Both the position numbers and the translations under genes were made by a program. Shown in pieces: positions 17,202 through 25,264 of a DNA stretch of 64,000 nt. Numbering within the stretch: the first letter of the stretch is position 1; every line of letters begins with the position of its first letter. The notes below the pieces were generated by a model, which was given only the letters and a program-made list of their open reading frames with translations, did not search any database and was not told the DNA's origin. Source of the stretch: Acidimicrobiales bacterium (GTDB lineage Bacteria > Actinomycetota > Acidimicrobiia > Acidimicrobiales > Poriferisodalaceae); contig JAWKIQ010000003.1 in the NCBI GenBank assembly GCA_041394185.1, positions 186,001-250,000 of the forward strand. The letters are read 5' to 3'.

Positions 17202-17503
17202 GAAGTGGCCTCGGCCTCGGCAGGAGCTTCGGCGGCGGGCTCGGTGCCCTTCTCGAAGTGTTCCCAGGTGCCGTTGATCTTCAAAAGCTTCTCGACCGTC
17301 TCGGACGGCTGTGCACCGTTGCGCAGCCACTTGAGGGCCTTGGAGTCGTCGATCTTGATGCCGGACGGCTCGAGGCGCGGCTGATAGGTGCCAACGATCT
17401 CGAGGAACCGACCGTCGCGAGGCGAACGGCTGTCGGCCGCGACGATGCGGTATGTCGGCTGCTTCTTCTTGCCCATTCGCATCAGGCGAAGTCGAACGGC
17501 CAT
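17198..17503 (-). CDS. rpsP: 30S ribosomal protein S16
   Basis: A 101-residue S16 starting MAVRLRLMRMGKKKQPTYRI with AAGGAG just upstream of ATG 17503. SRSPRDGRFLEIVGTYQPR is the family signature. An Ala/Glu-rich tail of about 20 residues follows the core. A longer in-frame start at 17524 would put the ribosome-binding site inside the gene and is rejected. First gene of the rpsP-khpA-rimM-trmD-rplS group. Confidence 0.97.
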   Translation of the reverse strand: MAVRLRLMRMGKKKQPTYRIVAADSRSPRDGRFLEIVGTYQPRLEPSGIKIDDSKALKWLRNGAQPSETVEKLLKINGTWEHFEKGTEPAAEAPAEAEATS

Positions 17504-17614
17504 TTTGCTCCTTGTTGAAGGCACGGAACGAGAGGTGAGACCGTGCCCAGGTCTGAAAGTTGAAATCGGTGGGGATCGGGCGCGTAGGGATGGCGCTCGG
17601 GCCGACAGACGACT

Positions 17615-19090
17615 CTAGCGCCCCGGAAGGCGGAACGGTACGTCTTGTTGGTCGCCGAGTTGTTTCAGCAGCTCTTCGTCGAGCTGAGGAAGCTGCATCG
17701 GGCCAGAACTCTGCTGGATCGCACGCTGCTTCTTGGACGCCGTAACCCGCCCGCCAGCGGCCTTTTTGCCCTTCTTCTTGGTGCGCTTGGCCTTCTTCTT
17801 GGCGAACGCCGGGCCCATCAGGCCCTTCATCATCTTTTGCATCTCGCCGAACTGCTTGCACAGCGCCGCCACCTGCGAAGGTGAGGTGCCACTGCCCTTG
17901 GCGATGCGGGCCCGGCGAGAGCCGTCGATGATCTCGGGATGATTGCGCTCTTCCTGGGTCATCGAATAGACGATGGCCTCGATGCGAGCCATCTCGCGTT
18001 CGTCGATGTCGGCGTTCTTGAGCTCCTTGGGAACGCCGGGCAGCATGCCGACGATGCTCGACAGGCTGCCCATCTTCTTGACGGCGGCCAACTGCTCGAG
18101 GAAGTCGTCGAAGGTGAATGTCCCCTCGAGCATCTTTCGAGCGGCCTCTTCGGCCTGCTCCTCCTCGTAGACCTTCTCGGCCTTCTCGATGAGGGTGAGC
18201 ATGTCGCCCATACCCAGGATGCGGTTGGCCATCCGGTCCGGATGGAACTGCTCGAAGGCGTCGAGGCCCTCGCCGGTAGACGCAAACGCGATCGGGCGGC
18301 CGACCACCTCTTTGACCGACAGGGCCGCACCGCCACGGGCGTCGCCGTCGAGCTTGGTGAGGATGACACCGTCGAGCTCGAGTGTCTGATGGAAGGCCTC
18401 TGCGGTCTGCACCGCGTCCTGGCCGGTCATTGCGTCGATGACCAGGAACGTGAAGTGGGGCTCGATCGTGTCGGAGATGCGACGGATCTCGTCCATCAGC
18501 TCCTGATCGATCGAGAGACGACCGGCCGTGTCGCAGATGACGACGTCGCGTCCCGTGCGGCGCGCCTCTTCAAGGCCCGCACGAGCGGCGGTGACGGGGT
18601 CTGACGGGTCGCTGAAGACCGGTACGTCGATGCGGCCGCCCAGCGTGCGCAACTGCTCGACGGCAGCCGGCCGCTGAAGGTCGGCGCCGATCAGCAGGGG
18701 GTGTCGGCCCTGGCTCTTGAACCAGGCGGCGAGCTTGGCCGAGTTGGTGGTCTTACCAGAACCCTGCAAACCGGCCATCAGCACGACGGTGGGCGGCTTG
18801 GGCGCAAACGTGATGGCCAGCGTCTCGCCACCGAGGATGCCCGTGAGCTCCTCGTCGACGATCTTGATGACCTGCTGGCCCGGGGTGAGGCTGGCCGACA
18901 CGTCGGCGCCAAGACAACGCTCGCGTACGCGGGCGACGAAGTTCTTGACGACGTTGAAGTTGACGTCGGCCTCGAGCAAGGCGAGACGGATCTCGCGCAT
19001 CGCCTCGTCGACATCGGCCTCGGTCAGGCGACCTTTGCCTCGGAGACGGCCGAAGATCCCGTCGAAGCGATCGGAAAGTGATTCGAACAT
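17615..19090 (-). CDS. ffh: Signal recognition particle protein Ffh
   Basis: SRP GTPase that targets nascent membrane proteins. The 491-residue product has the N domain (from MFESLSDRFDGIFGRLRG), G1 LMAGLQGSGKTTNSAKLA, DTAGRLSIDQELMDE (G3), TKLDGDARGGAALS (G4), and a methionine-rich M domain (about residues 310-440) with FTFDDFLEQLAAVKKMGS and the RNA-binding EIIDGSRRARIAKGSG. The last 40 residues are Lys-rich. The SRP RNA gene is not visible nearby. A 111-bp gap separates it from rpsP. Confidence 0.97.
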   Translation of the reverse strand: MFESLSDRFDGIFGRLRGKGRLTEADVDEAMREIRLALLEADVNFNVVKNFVARVRERCLGADVSASLTPGQQVIKIVDEELTGILGGETLAITFAPKPPTVVLMAGLQGSGKTTNSAKLAAWFKSQGRHPLLIGADLQRPAAVEQLRTLGGRIDVPVFSDPSDPVTAARAGLEEARRTGRDVVICDTAGRLSIDQELMDEIRRISDTIEPHFTFLVIDAMTGQDAVQTAEAFHQTLELDGVILTKLDGDARGGAALSVKEVVGRPIAFASTGEGLDAFEQFHPDRMANRILGMGDMLTLIEKAEKVYEEEQAEEAARKMLEGTFTFDDFLEQLAAVKKMGSLSSIVGMLPGVPKELKNADIDEREMARIEAIVYSMTQEERNHPEIIDGSRRARIAKGSGTSPSQVAALCKQFGEMQKMMKGLMGPAFAKKKAKRTKKKGKKAAGGRVTASKKQRAIQQSSGPMQLPQLDEELLKQLGDQQDVPFRLPGR

Positions 19091-19144
19091 GACGGGAACA
19101 AAGGATAGGCGTGCGTTCGGGCGAACACATGGGAGACTCGCCGA

Positions 19145-20059
19145 ATGGCATTCGACACCGTGATAATCACCGACGGCAACACCCATTTCGGGCCTCAGCG
19201 CATGCCGGCCCAGATGCTCGCCGACCAGAGCTACGACGGGCACGCCAGCGTTCACGACGACGAGACCGCGGCCAAGCTCGGGCTGGCGGGCGCACCTATC
19301 GAGGGGCCCACTCACTTCAGCCAGATCGACCCACTGGGCTTCCACGTCTGGGGTCGGCGCTGGTTCGAGACCGGGTGCATCAGCTCGCACTTTCGCACCA
19401 TGGTCGTCGAGGGAGAATCGGTCACGGCTTCGCTGACAGACAGCGGCGATGGCACCGCGACGATCGAGGCCCACAAGGCCGACGGATCCCCGGTGCTGGC
19501 CGGTTCTGCGTCGATAGATCCCGATGCCCCCACAACGCTGCGCACCCGCCTGGCCGAGATGCAGGCGAAAGACCCGGGCGCCCTCTACGTGATCGACCGT
19601 CTGCGAGTCGGAGACAGGGTGGTCGTCGATGAGCCCCACACCATCGACATGGATGTCTGGAACGGCCACATGTACCCGTTCTCGTTGCGCCAGAAGCTCG
19701 ACCGCATCACCGAGCCGAGCCCCTGGTACGAGTCGTCCGACAACCCGTGGGGTCGGCCGATAGTGCCGTTCGAGATGTACAGCGTGCTGACCAACAAGAC
19801 ACGCGGCATGCCAGGCGTGCGAACCCCCGCCAACGGGCTGTTCATCGACCTAGAGGTCCGTGCCGTCGACGGGCCGGTGTTCGTAGGCCAGCCCTACATC
19901 GTCGAAAAAGAACTGTTGTGCGTTGGGCAGAGCAGGCGCGTGGAGTCGTACTGGACCGAGTCGCGAGTCATCGAGGCAGACACCGGCAGACACGTGGCGA
20001 CGGTGTTGCTGCATCAGGGCGTGTTCAAAGAGAGCTACCCCGGATATCCCCAGAGCTGA
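19145..20059 (+). CDS. MaoC-like double hotdog-fold protein
   Basis: A 304-residue soluble protein resembling the MaoC/hotdog dehydratase group. The first half has LGLAGAPIEGPTHFSQ, positioned like the substrate-loop GxPIPGPT segment of MaoC proteins, then GRRWFETGCISSHFRTMVVE; the second half (RVGDRVVVDEPHTIDMDVWN) looks like a second hotdog. Double-hotdog proteins of this size hydrate enoyl-CoA thioesters. The classical catalytic Asp/His dyad is not clear, so the activity is uncertain. It is divergent from ffh (54 bp) and convergent with the MetE-like gene (15 bp), and may belong with the CoA-linked genes at 22744-27092. Confidence 0.6.
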   Translation: MAFDTVIITDGNTHFGPQRMPAQMLADQSYDGHASVHDDETAAKLGLAGAPIEGPTHFSQIDPLGFHVWGRRWFETGCISSHFRTMVVEGESVTASLTDSGDGTATIEAHKADGSPVLAGSASIDPDAPTTLRTRLAEMQAKDPGALYVIDRLRVGDRVVVDEPHTIDMDVWNGHMYPFSLRQKLDRITEPSPWYESSDNPWGRPIVPFEMYSVLTNKTRGMPGVRTPANGLFIDLEVRAVDGPVFVGQPYIVEKELLCVGQSRRVESYWTESRVIEADTGRHVATVLLHQGVFKESYPGYPQS

Positions 20060-20074
20060 TCGGGCGACGCCCGC

Positions 20075-21223
20075 TCAGCCGAACAGGCGACCGGACGCGA
20101 TGGCTGCGCCCTCGGCCAGCGAACCCAGCTTGGCCCAGACCACATCTGGGTCGATGCCCTGTATGCCGACATGCACGCTGAACCCGCAGTCGACCCCGGC
20201 CATGACCTTGTCCGGGCCCAGCACGCGGGCATAACGCTCGATGCGCTGAGCCACCACTTCGGGGTGTTCGATCCAGTTCGACTGTGGTTCGATGACCCCG
20301 GGGCACAAGACCTTGCCGTCAGGTACTTCGAGCGTCTCGAACACGGCCCACTCGTGCGCATGGCGCGGGTTTGCGGCCTCGAACAGAATCGTCGAGGGCT
20401 TCGCGTCCCAGACGATGTCGATGATGTCGGTGATCGGCACATCGTGGTGGTGGGGCCCGGGGTAGTTGCCCCAACACAGATGCATGCGAAGCTGCTCTGC
20501 CGGGATGTTGCGCACCGCGTGGTTGATGGCCTCGACGTTCAGAGCGATGCGATCGCGGAACTGGTCGCGGTCGAGCCTGGCGTAAGCCGTGTGGCGACCC
20601 ATGGCCAGGTCGGGGCAGTCGACCTGCACGGTGGCACCCGCTGCTGCGATGGCCTCGTACTCGAAGCGCATGGCCTCGGCGATGGCCATCACATACTCGC
20701 GGTCGTTCGCATAGTGCTGGTTGCCGAAGAACAACGAGACGACACCGGGCGACGCAGCGCTGGTGAACGTGGCGAAGGCGCCCGCAGCGTTTGCCGCGTT
20801 GGTCAGGTTCACCATGTCGGTAACCGCAGCCTGACGGTCCTTGACCGCGATCTCCTCGGTGCAAGCCGGCGCAGACCGCTTTCGCCTGCCGGGGTTCTCG
20901 GCCACCATCTCGGCGCTGCGCGGGTAGTCGACGAGATCTTCGAAGAAGTAGTCCTGGACCGACTCTCCGCCGAAGCCATGCAGCCTGTCCTTGACGTAGG
21001 TGGCGTAGCTGGGCTTGGACATCTCGCCGTCGTTCACGACGTCGATGCCCGCCGCGACCTGCTTGTCGACCATCTCGCCGACCGCCGCAATGATGCGCCC
21101 GGCGAGTGCGTCGGCGTCGACGGGCACGCCGTCCTCGCGGGCCCACATGATCGAGATGAGGTCGTCGGGGCGGGGCAGGCTGCCCGTGTGGGTGGTGAGA
21201 ATTCTGCCGTGGTCGAGAGTCAT
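20075..21223 (-). CDS. MetE-like zinc methyl/alkyl-transferase family protein (paralogue 1)
   Basis: A 382-residue protein of the UROD/MetE-C superfamily, the catalytic half of cobalamin-independent methionine synthase. It starts MTLDHGRILTTHTGSLPRP, the family opening, and keeps the zinc-thiolate site: H-x-C at His248/Cys250 (RMHLCWGNY) and a late Cys346 (AGVDCGFSV). The N-terminal folate half of true MetE is absent, so it is probably not the housekeeping methionine synthase; relatives include epoxyalkane:coenzyme M transferase and many uncharacterised enzymes. ATG 21223. It shares the region with a second MetE-like gene at 26076. Confidence 0.82.
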   Translation of the reverse strand: MTLDHGRILTTHTGSLPRPDDLISIMWAREDGVPVDADALAGRIIAAVGEMVDKQVAAGIDVVNDGEMSKPSYATYVKDRLHGFGGESVQDYFFEDLVDYPRSAEMVAENPGRRKRSAPACTEEIAVKDRQAAVTDMVNLTNAANAAGAFATFTSAASPGVVSLFFGNQHYANDREYVMAIAEAMRFEYEAIAAAGATVQVDCPDLAMGRHTAYARLDRDQFRDRIALNVEAINHAVRNIPAEQLRMHLCWGNYPGPHHHDVPITDIIDIVWDAKPSTILFEAANPRHAHEWAVFETLEVPDGKVLCPGVIEPQSNWIEHPEVVAQRIERYARVLGPDKVMAGVDCGFSVHVGIQGIDPDVVWAKLGSLAEGAAIASGRLFG

Positions 21224-21336
21224 CACACATCCTGTGTCTGGGCCAGCGCGACCTGACCTTCGTGTTCGATGGGTGACACTAGGCGACGCGAGTCCGCCGA
21301 GTCCGGTTTTGGCCGCCAGTTGGTAGCTTGGCCGCT

Positions 21337-21999
21337 GTGCGGACACATCGACCCCACGTTTGGCAGCCAGGGGGGTGGCGTGTCGAGCGGGTCGGCCCAC
21401 CGCCCAGGCAGGCTGCGGCTGTTGCAGTGGCCATCCATGGACGCGACCACCAACCACAGAACCTCGTCGACAGCCTGATTCGGAGCGGTCGACCTGCCCG
21501 CTGTCTGTTGGATACTGCCGACCACTCGTGATCGCAGTTGGTACCCCGAGGGACACATGGCCCCGCCCAGGCCAACGAGCCGCAACTGTCGAGTTCGTTG
21601 AGTGCCCTGGACCAGATGGAATCGAGCCTGCTCGAGTCGATCCCCAGCCACAAGGTCGTCTGGCTCGGATTTTCACAGGGCGCCTGCCTGGCCTGCGAAT
21701 ACGTGGCCCGAACCGCAGTTCCGAGAGGAGGGCTGGCAGCGCTCACCGGGGCCCGCATCGGCCCCGCGGGGACCGACCTGGCTATCGCAGGCGACCTCGG
21801 GGGCATGCCGGTGTGGATCAGCGCCGGCACCGACGACCCATGGATCGACCTCGGCCGCATGCAACAGTCGGCGGCCGCCTTCGAAGCCGCCGGCGCAAGC
21901 GTGAGCACCCGCCTGTTCGACGACTCCGAACATCGGATCAGGCCGGTCGAGGTCGCCGCAGTTCGAAGCATGTTGAACGAACGTCTGCTCGATGGGTGA
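21337..21999 (+). pseudogene. Phospholipase/carboxylesterase-family alpha/beta hydrolase, frameshifted
   Basis: Looks like one esterase gene of about 220 codons broken by two opposite frameshifts. From GTG 21337 one frame gives AVAIHGRDHQPQNLVDSLI (family N-terminal His-Gly motif). From about 21485 the next frame continues VDLPAVCWILPTTRDRSWYP, matching the family's conserved WYP segment. From about 21565 the first frame resumes with NEPQLSSSLSAL, then VVWLGFSQGACLACEYV (nucleophile Ser), DDPW (Asp) and DDSEHRIRP (His). The frame with the catalytic triad meets a TGA at 21529-21531 upstream. Either a real double-indel pseudogene or two single-base sequence errors; the preserved motifs favour error or very recent damage. 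Confidence 0.7.
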
Positions 22000-22021
22000 C
22001 TTTGTTGGCATCGCCGACCGC

Positions 22022-22060
22022 AGTGCGGCTAGTTTGACCGCACTACGGACACAAAGTCCG
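22022..22060 (+). promoter_or_regulatory. Two consecutive hairpins upstream of the membrane gene
   Basis: AGTGCGG at 22022-22028 pairs perfectly with CCGCACT at 22038-22044 across a nine-base loop, and CGGAC at 22046-22050 pairs with GTCCG at 22056-22060 across ACAAA. They end 16 bases before an AAGGGGG ribosome-binding site (22076-22082) for the ATG at 22089. They could terminate the esterase transcript or act in the leader of the membrane gene. Confidence 0.4.
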
Positions 22061-22088
22061 GATGTGAGAAGAACCAAGGGGGTACCTC

Positions 22089-22652
22089 ATGTCCTACGCA
22101 AAGCCGGGCGAACCATCGATGAGATGGCGGCAGTATGTCGATGCCCATCCAATCGGCGCCATCTTCGTGATCGGCGTCATCGCTACACAGCTCGGCACGT
22201 ACTTCGGTTACGTGTTCCCCGCAGTGGGGTTGCCCGTGCTGCCGTGGCCGCTCTACAACGGCATCCTCGGCACCACGATCGCCGACGGCTTCAACGGAGC
22301 GGTAGCGACCGAGGGGGCCTTCGCGGTCTCGTCCGACGCGTTCTTCGTCGGCCACGCGCTGCACTTCGTCAACGGAATCATCTTCGCCGTGTTGTGGGCA
22401 GTGATGTTCCGCGAGGACGCAAGCAAGTGGATCAAGAACAATGTCGCCAACGGCCTGGTGTACGGCGTGATCATGACCATCATCAGCGCCGGCCTGCTGG
22501 TGCCCTATGCCTACGTTCCCGAGCAGGGATACGGGTTGTTCTTGTTCGACGGCCCCGACGGCTGGAAGCTGCCTTTCGGCATCTTGCTCTGGCACCTGAT
22601 CTACGGCGCATTCCTGGGGCTGCTCTACAACCCCACCGAAGCCGAAGCCTGA
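22089..22652 (+). CDS. Integral membrane protein of unknown function
   Basis: A 187-residue protein with about four hydrophobic segments: residues 21-45 (GAIFVIGVIATQLGTYFGYV), a pair around 87-110 (HALHFVNGIIFAVLWAVMF), 118-142 (GLVYGVIMTIISAGLLVPYA) and 160-180 (ILLWHLIYGAFLGLLY). A strong AAGGGGG precedes ATG 22089 by six bases. I do not recognise a family or catalytic motif; conserved-looking His residues (HALH, WHLIYG) inside the membrane could bind a metal or haem but this is speculation. Followed by a strong terminator. Confidence 0.75.
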   Translation: MSYAKPGEPSMRWRQYVDAHPIGAIFVIGVIATQLGTYFGYVFPAVGLPVLPWPLYNGILGTTIADGFNGAVATEGAFAVSSDAFFVGHALHFVNGIIFAVLWAVMFREDASKWIKNNVANGLVYGVIMTIISAGLLVPYAYVPEQGYGLFLFDGPDGWKLPFGILLWHLIYGAFLGLLYNPTEAEA

Positions 22653-22657
22653 CAACT

Positions 22658-22704
22658 CGGGCTCGGCCCGCGACCGGCGGCGACGCGGTCGCGGGCCGAG
22701 CTTG
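22658..22704 (+). terminator. Strong hairpin terminator, 15-bp perfect stem
   Basis: GCTCGGCCCGCGACC at 22661-22675 is the exact reverse complement of 22687-22701, with an 11-base loop; three further pairs (one Watson-Crick, two wobble) extend it to 22658-22704. It begins five bases after the stop codon at 22650-22652 and sits 39 bases before the next gene. There is no long T tract, as often in high-GC genomes. It should separate the membrane gene from the VOC-led operon. Confidence 0.85.
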
Positions 22705-22743
22705 TAGACAGTACGAACAACCCCGAATCGAGGAGAAGATCCG

Positions 22744-23274
22744 ATGACCAACCCGCTCGCACAACGACTTCACCACACCGCATACCTCACCAAGGACCAG
22801 GAGGCCACACGGGCCTTCTATGAAGACATCCTCGGATTCCCGCTGGTTGCCTGCTGGTCGGAAGCCGACGAACTGTTCGGCGCCCTTCGCGTCTATTGCC
22901 ACACCTTCTTCGGCCTCGCCGATGGCAGCGCGCTGGCTTTCTTCCAGTTCGCGAACCAAGACGATCAAGACCTGTTCGACCCGGCACTGACACCGTCGCC
23001 TTTCCGCCACATCGCCCTCAAGGTCGACGCAGACGGCCAAGCCGAGCTCGAACGCCGCCTGACCGCGGCCAACTGGAAGCCCGAGGGAACCTACGTGCTC
23101 GAGCATGGCTACTGCCGCTCGCTCTACACCGAGGATCCGAACGGGATGCTGCTCGAGTTCACCGTCGATGTCGACAACGCCGACGAGATCGCCTCCGATC
23201 GGGTCCAGGATGCCCACGCCACGCTCGAGCGTTGGTTGGCAGGCGACCACACATCGAACAACAGCTACCGCTGA
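22744..23274 (+). CDS. VOC superfamily (glyoxalase/extradiol dioxygenase-like) protein
   Basis: A 176-residue, two-module vicinal-oxygen-chelate protein. Likely metal ligands are His11 (RLHHTAYLT), a second His in PFRHIALKV and Glu in DPNGMLLEFTVD near residue 138. GAGGAGAAG precedes ATG 22744. It is the first gene after the terminator and stands four bases before the IclR gene, so it probably acts on the pathway intermediates of the operon (dioxygenase, lyase or isomerase). The exact substrate cannot be read. Confidence 0.85.
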   Translation: MTNPLAQRLHHTAYLTKDQEATRAFYEDILGFPLVACWSEADELFGALRVYCHTFFGLADGSALAFFQFANQDDQDLFDPALTPSPFRHIALKVDADGQAELERRLTAANWKPEGTYVLEHGYCRSLYTEDPNGMLLEFTVDVDNADEIASDRVQDAHATLERWLAGDHTSNNSYR

Positions 23275-23278
23275 GGTC

Positions 23279-24091
23279 ATGGCAGCGCGCAGAGCACTGG
23301 CCAAAGACCGCGACTTCGTCGAGGCATTGGCTCGAGGCATCGAGGTTCTCACCGCCTTCAGCCCCAGCCAGATCGAGATGACCGTCAGCGACGTCGCCGA
23401 CCACACCGGGTTGGCCAGGCCCACTGCGCGCCGCCTCTTGTTGACACTGGAACAGCTGGGTTACGTGAGATCGACCGATGGCCGATACTCGCTCACCACC
23501 AAGGTGCTCGACATCGGCACGGCCGCAGTCGCAGCCCAGGGCATATGGGATCTCGCAAGACCCCACATGCTGGGGCTGGTGTCGTTCACCGGCGAGTCGT
23601 CGTCGATGTCGCAACTCGACGGATCCGACATCGTCTACACCGCGCGGGTGCCGGTGCCGAAGATCATCGCCCTGGCGGTGACCATCGGTACCCGGTTCCC
23701 GGCGGTTGCCACCTCGATGGGCAAGGTCTTGCTGGCCGACCTCTCCCAAGACCAACTCGACAAGGCACTGGCGTGTTCGTCGACGTCACACGTCATTCCC
23801 CGCGTCACACCCGAGCGCGGTGAACTCGACGAGATCCTGGCCGGTGTGCGGGCCCGCGGGTGGGCCATGGCCGACGAGATCTTGTCTCACGGAATCCGCT
23901 CGGTGGCGGCCCCCGTGTACGGAGCCGACGGTCGGGTGGTCGCAGCTCTGAACGTCACTACCCACGCGGCCGAGACGTCGGTCGAGAAGCTGACCGGCGA
24001 CTACCTGCCTGCCCTCCTCGAGGCGGCAAGAGCCATCACGGACGAATGGGCGAACCTTGCCCGACTGCCGACCGCGGAGGTCAACAGATGA
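23279..24091 (+). CDS. IclR-family transcriptional regulator
   Basis: A 270-residue regulator with an N-terminal winged helix-turn-helix (SDVADHTGLARPTARRLLLT, residues about 34-55) and a C-terminal GAF-like effector domain (from about residue 85 to 255) with GTRFPAVATSMGKVLLA and GIRSVAAPVYGADGRVVAAL. The FVEALARGIEVLTAF start resembles the PcaR/PobR subgroup controlling aromatic-acid or CoA-linked catabolism. ATG 23279; its stop overlaps the CoA-transferase start (ATGA). Lying inside the gene run, it most likely controls these genes in response to a pathway acid. Confidence 0.92.
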   Translation: MAARRALAKDRDFVEALARGIEVLTAFSPSQIEMTVSDVADHTGLARPTARRLLLTLEQLGYVRSTDGRYSLTTKVLDIGTAAVAAQGIWDLARPHMLGLVSFTGESSSMSQLDGSDIVYTARVPVPKIIALAVTIGTRFPAVATSMGKVLLADLSQDQLDKALACSSTSHVIPRVTPERGELDEILAGVRARGWAMADEILSHGIRSVAAPVYGADGRVVAALNVTTHAAETSVEKLTGDYLPALLEAARAITDEWANLARLPTAEVNR

Positions 24092-25242
24092 ACCAGCAGA
24101 ACCGGCCCCTGGAAGGCATCGTCGTCGCCGATCTGTCTCGAGTTCTCGCCGGCCCCTACTGCACCATGCTGATGGCCGACCTCGGGGCCACGGTGATAAA
24201 GGTCGAGAGTCCTCAGGGTGATGACACCCGCACCTGGATACCTCCAGAACACGACGGCGTATCGACCTATTACCTGTCGATCAACCGCAACAAGCGCTCG
24301 ATCGTTCTCGATTTCCGCAACCCCGACGACGTCGCTGTGGTGCACGAACTGTTTCGTCGCGCCGACGTCGTCGTCGAGAACTTCAAGGTCGGCGCTCTCG
24401 ACAAGTTCGGCCTCGGCTACGACACCGCTGCCCAGATCAACCCCGAACTCGTCTACTTGTCGATCTCGGGCTTCGGAACCGCAGAAGGCGCAGGCATACC
24501 CGGATACGACCTGGTTGTGCAGGCCGTGTCCGGTCTGATGAGCCTCACCGGCGATCCGGAAGGTCCGGCCTACCGAGCCGGCATCTCGGTGTTCGACGTC
24601 ATGACCGGGCTTCACGGCACCATCGGCCTTCTGGCAGCACTGCACCAGCGCTCGCAGACGGGCAGGGGCCAACACGTCGAGGTCAACCTGTTGTCCTCCG
24701 CGCTGTCGGGGTTGGTAAACCACACGGGCGGCTACGCGGCAGCAGGTGTGGTGCCCTTCAGGATGGGCAACGAGCACCCCAGTGTGTACCCGTACCAGAC
24801 AATGCCCACCGCCGACCGCGACGTCATCGTCGCCTGCGGCAACGACAGGCAGTTTCAGGCACTGTGCAACGTGCTCGGCGTTCCCGAGTTGGCCCAAGAC
24901 GACCGGTTCAAGCTGAACGCCGACCGCACCGCCAACCGCGAGATCCTCCACCCCATGCTGTTGGCCGAGTTGGCCAAGTGGTCGGCCGACGATCTATTCG
25001 ACCGCCTGAACACCGCCGGGGTGCCGTGTGGGCCGGTGAACACGATCGACGAAGGGGTCGCCCTGGCCGAGCGCCTGGGGCTGAACCCGATAGTCGAGGT
25101 CGCCGAAGGCGACCGCTCGGTGAGTCTCATCGCCAACCCGATCACCTTCAGCGACGCCCAGGCGTCGTACCAGAGGTTGCCGCCGCGGTTGGGCGAACAC
25201 ACCGACGAGATTCGCGCATGGCTCGACGAACCGGCTTCGTGA
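24088..25242 (+). CDS. Class III (CaiB/BaiF) CoA-transferase
   Basis: A 384-residue family III CoA-transferase. The opening LEGIVVADLSRVLAGPYCTM, the segment MADLGATVIKVESPQGDDTR and the catalytic aspartate region PAYRAGISVFDVMTGLHGT (near residue 171) are present, as is GRGQHVEVNLL. It should move CoA from a donor thioester to a carboxylic acid substrate, the usual activation step before hydration or carbon-carbon cleavage. ATG 24088 overlaps the IclR stop. The next gene, a citrate-synthase-like lyase, would be a logical downstream step. Confidence 0.92.
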   Translation: MNQQNRPLEGIVVADLSRVLAGPYCTMLMADLGATVIKVESPQGDDTRTWIPPEHDGVSTYYLSINRNKRSIVLDFRNPDDVAVVHELFRRADVVVENFKVGALDKFGLGYDTAAQINPELVYLSISGFGTAEGAGIPGYDLVVQAVSGLMSLTGDPEGPAYRAGISVFDVMTGLHGTIGLLAALHQRSQTGRGQHVEVNLLSSALSGLVNHTGGYAAAGVVPFRMGNEHPSVYPYQTMPTADRDVIVACGNDRQFQALCNVLGVPELAQDDRFKLNADRTANREILHPMLLAELAKWSADDLFDRLNTAGVPCGPVNTIDEGVALAERLGLNPIVEVAEGDRSVSLIANPITFSDAQASYQRLPPRLGEHTDEIRAWLDEPAS

Positions 25243-25264
25243 CCCAGCCCAGAACAGGAACCAG

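Noticed and set aside
17504..17614. SRP RNA gene next to ffh
   Set aside because: Only 111 bases and no conserved SRP-RNA tetraloop hairpin visible.
21360..22037. Single open frame through the esterase region
   Set aside because: Its translation lacks family motifs; the conserved esterase segments lie in the other two frames.
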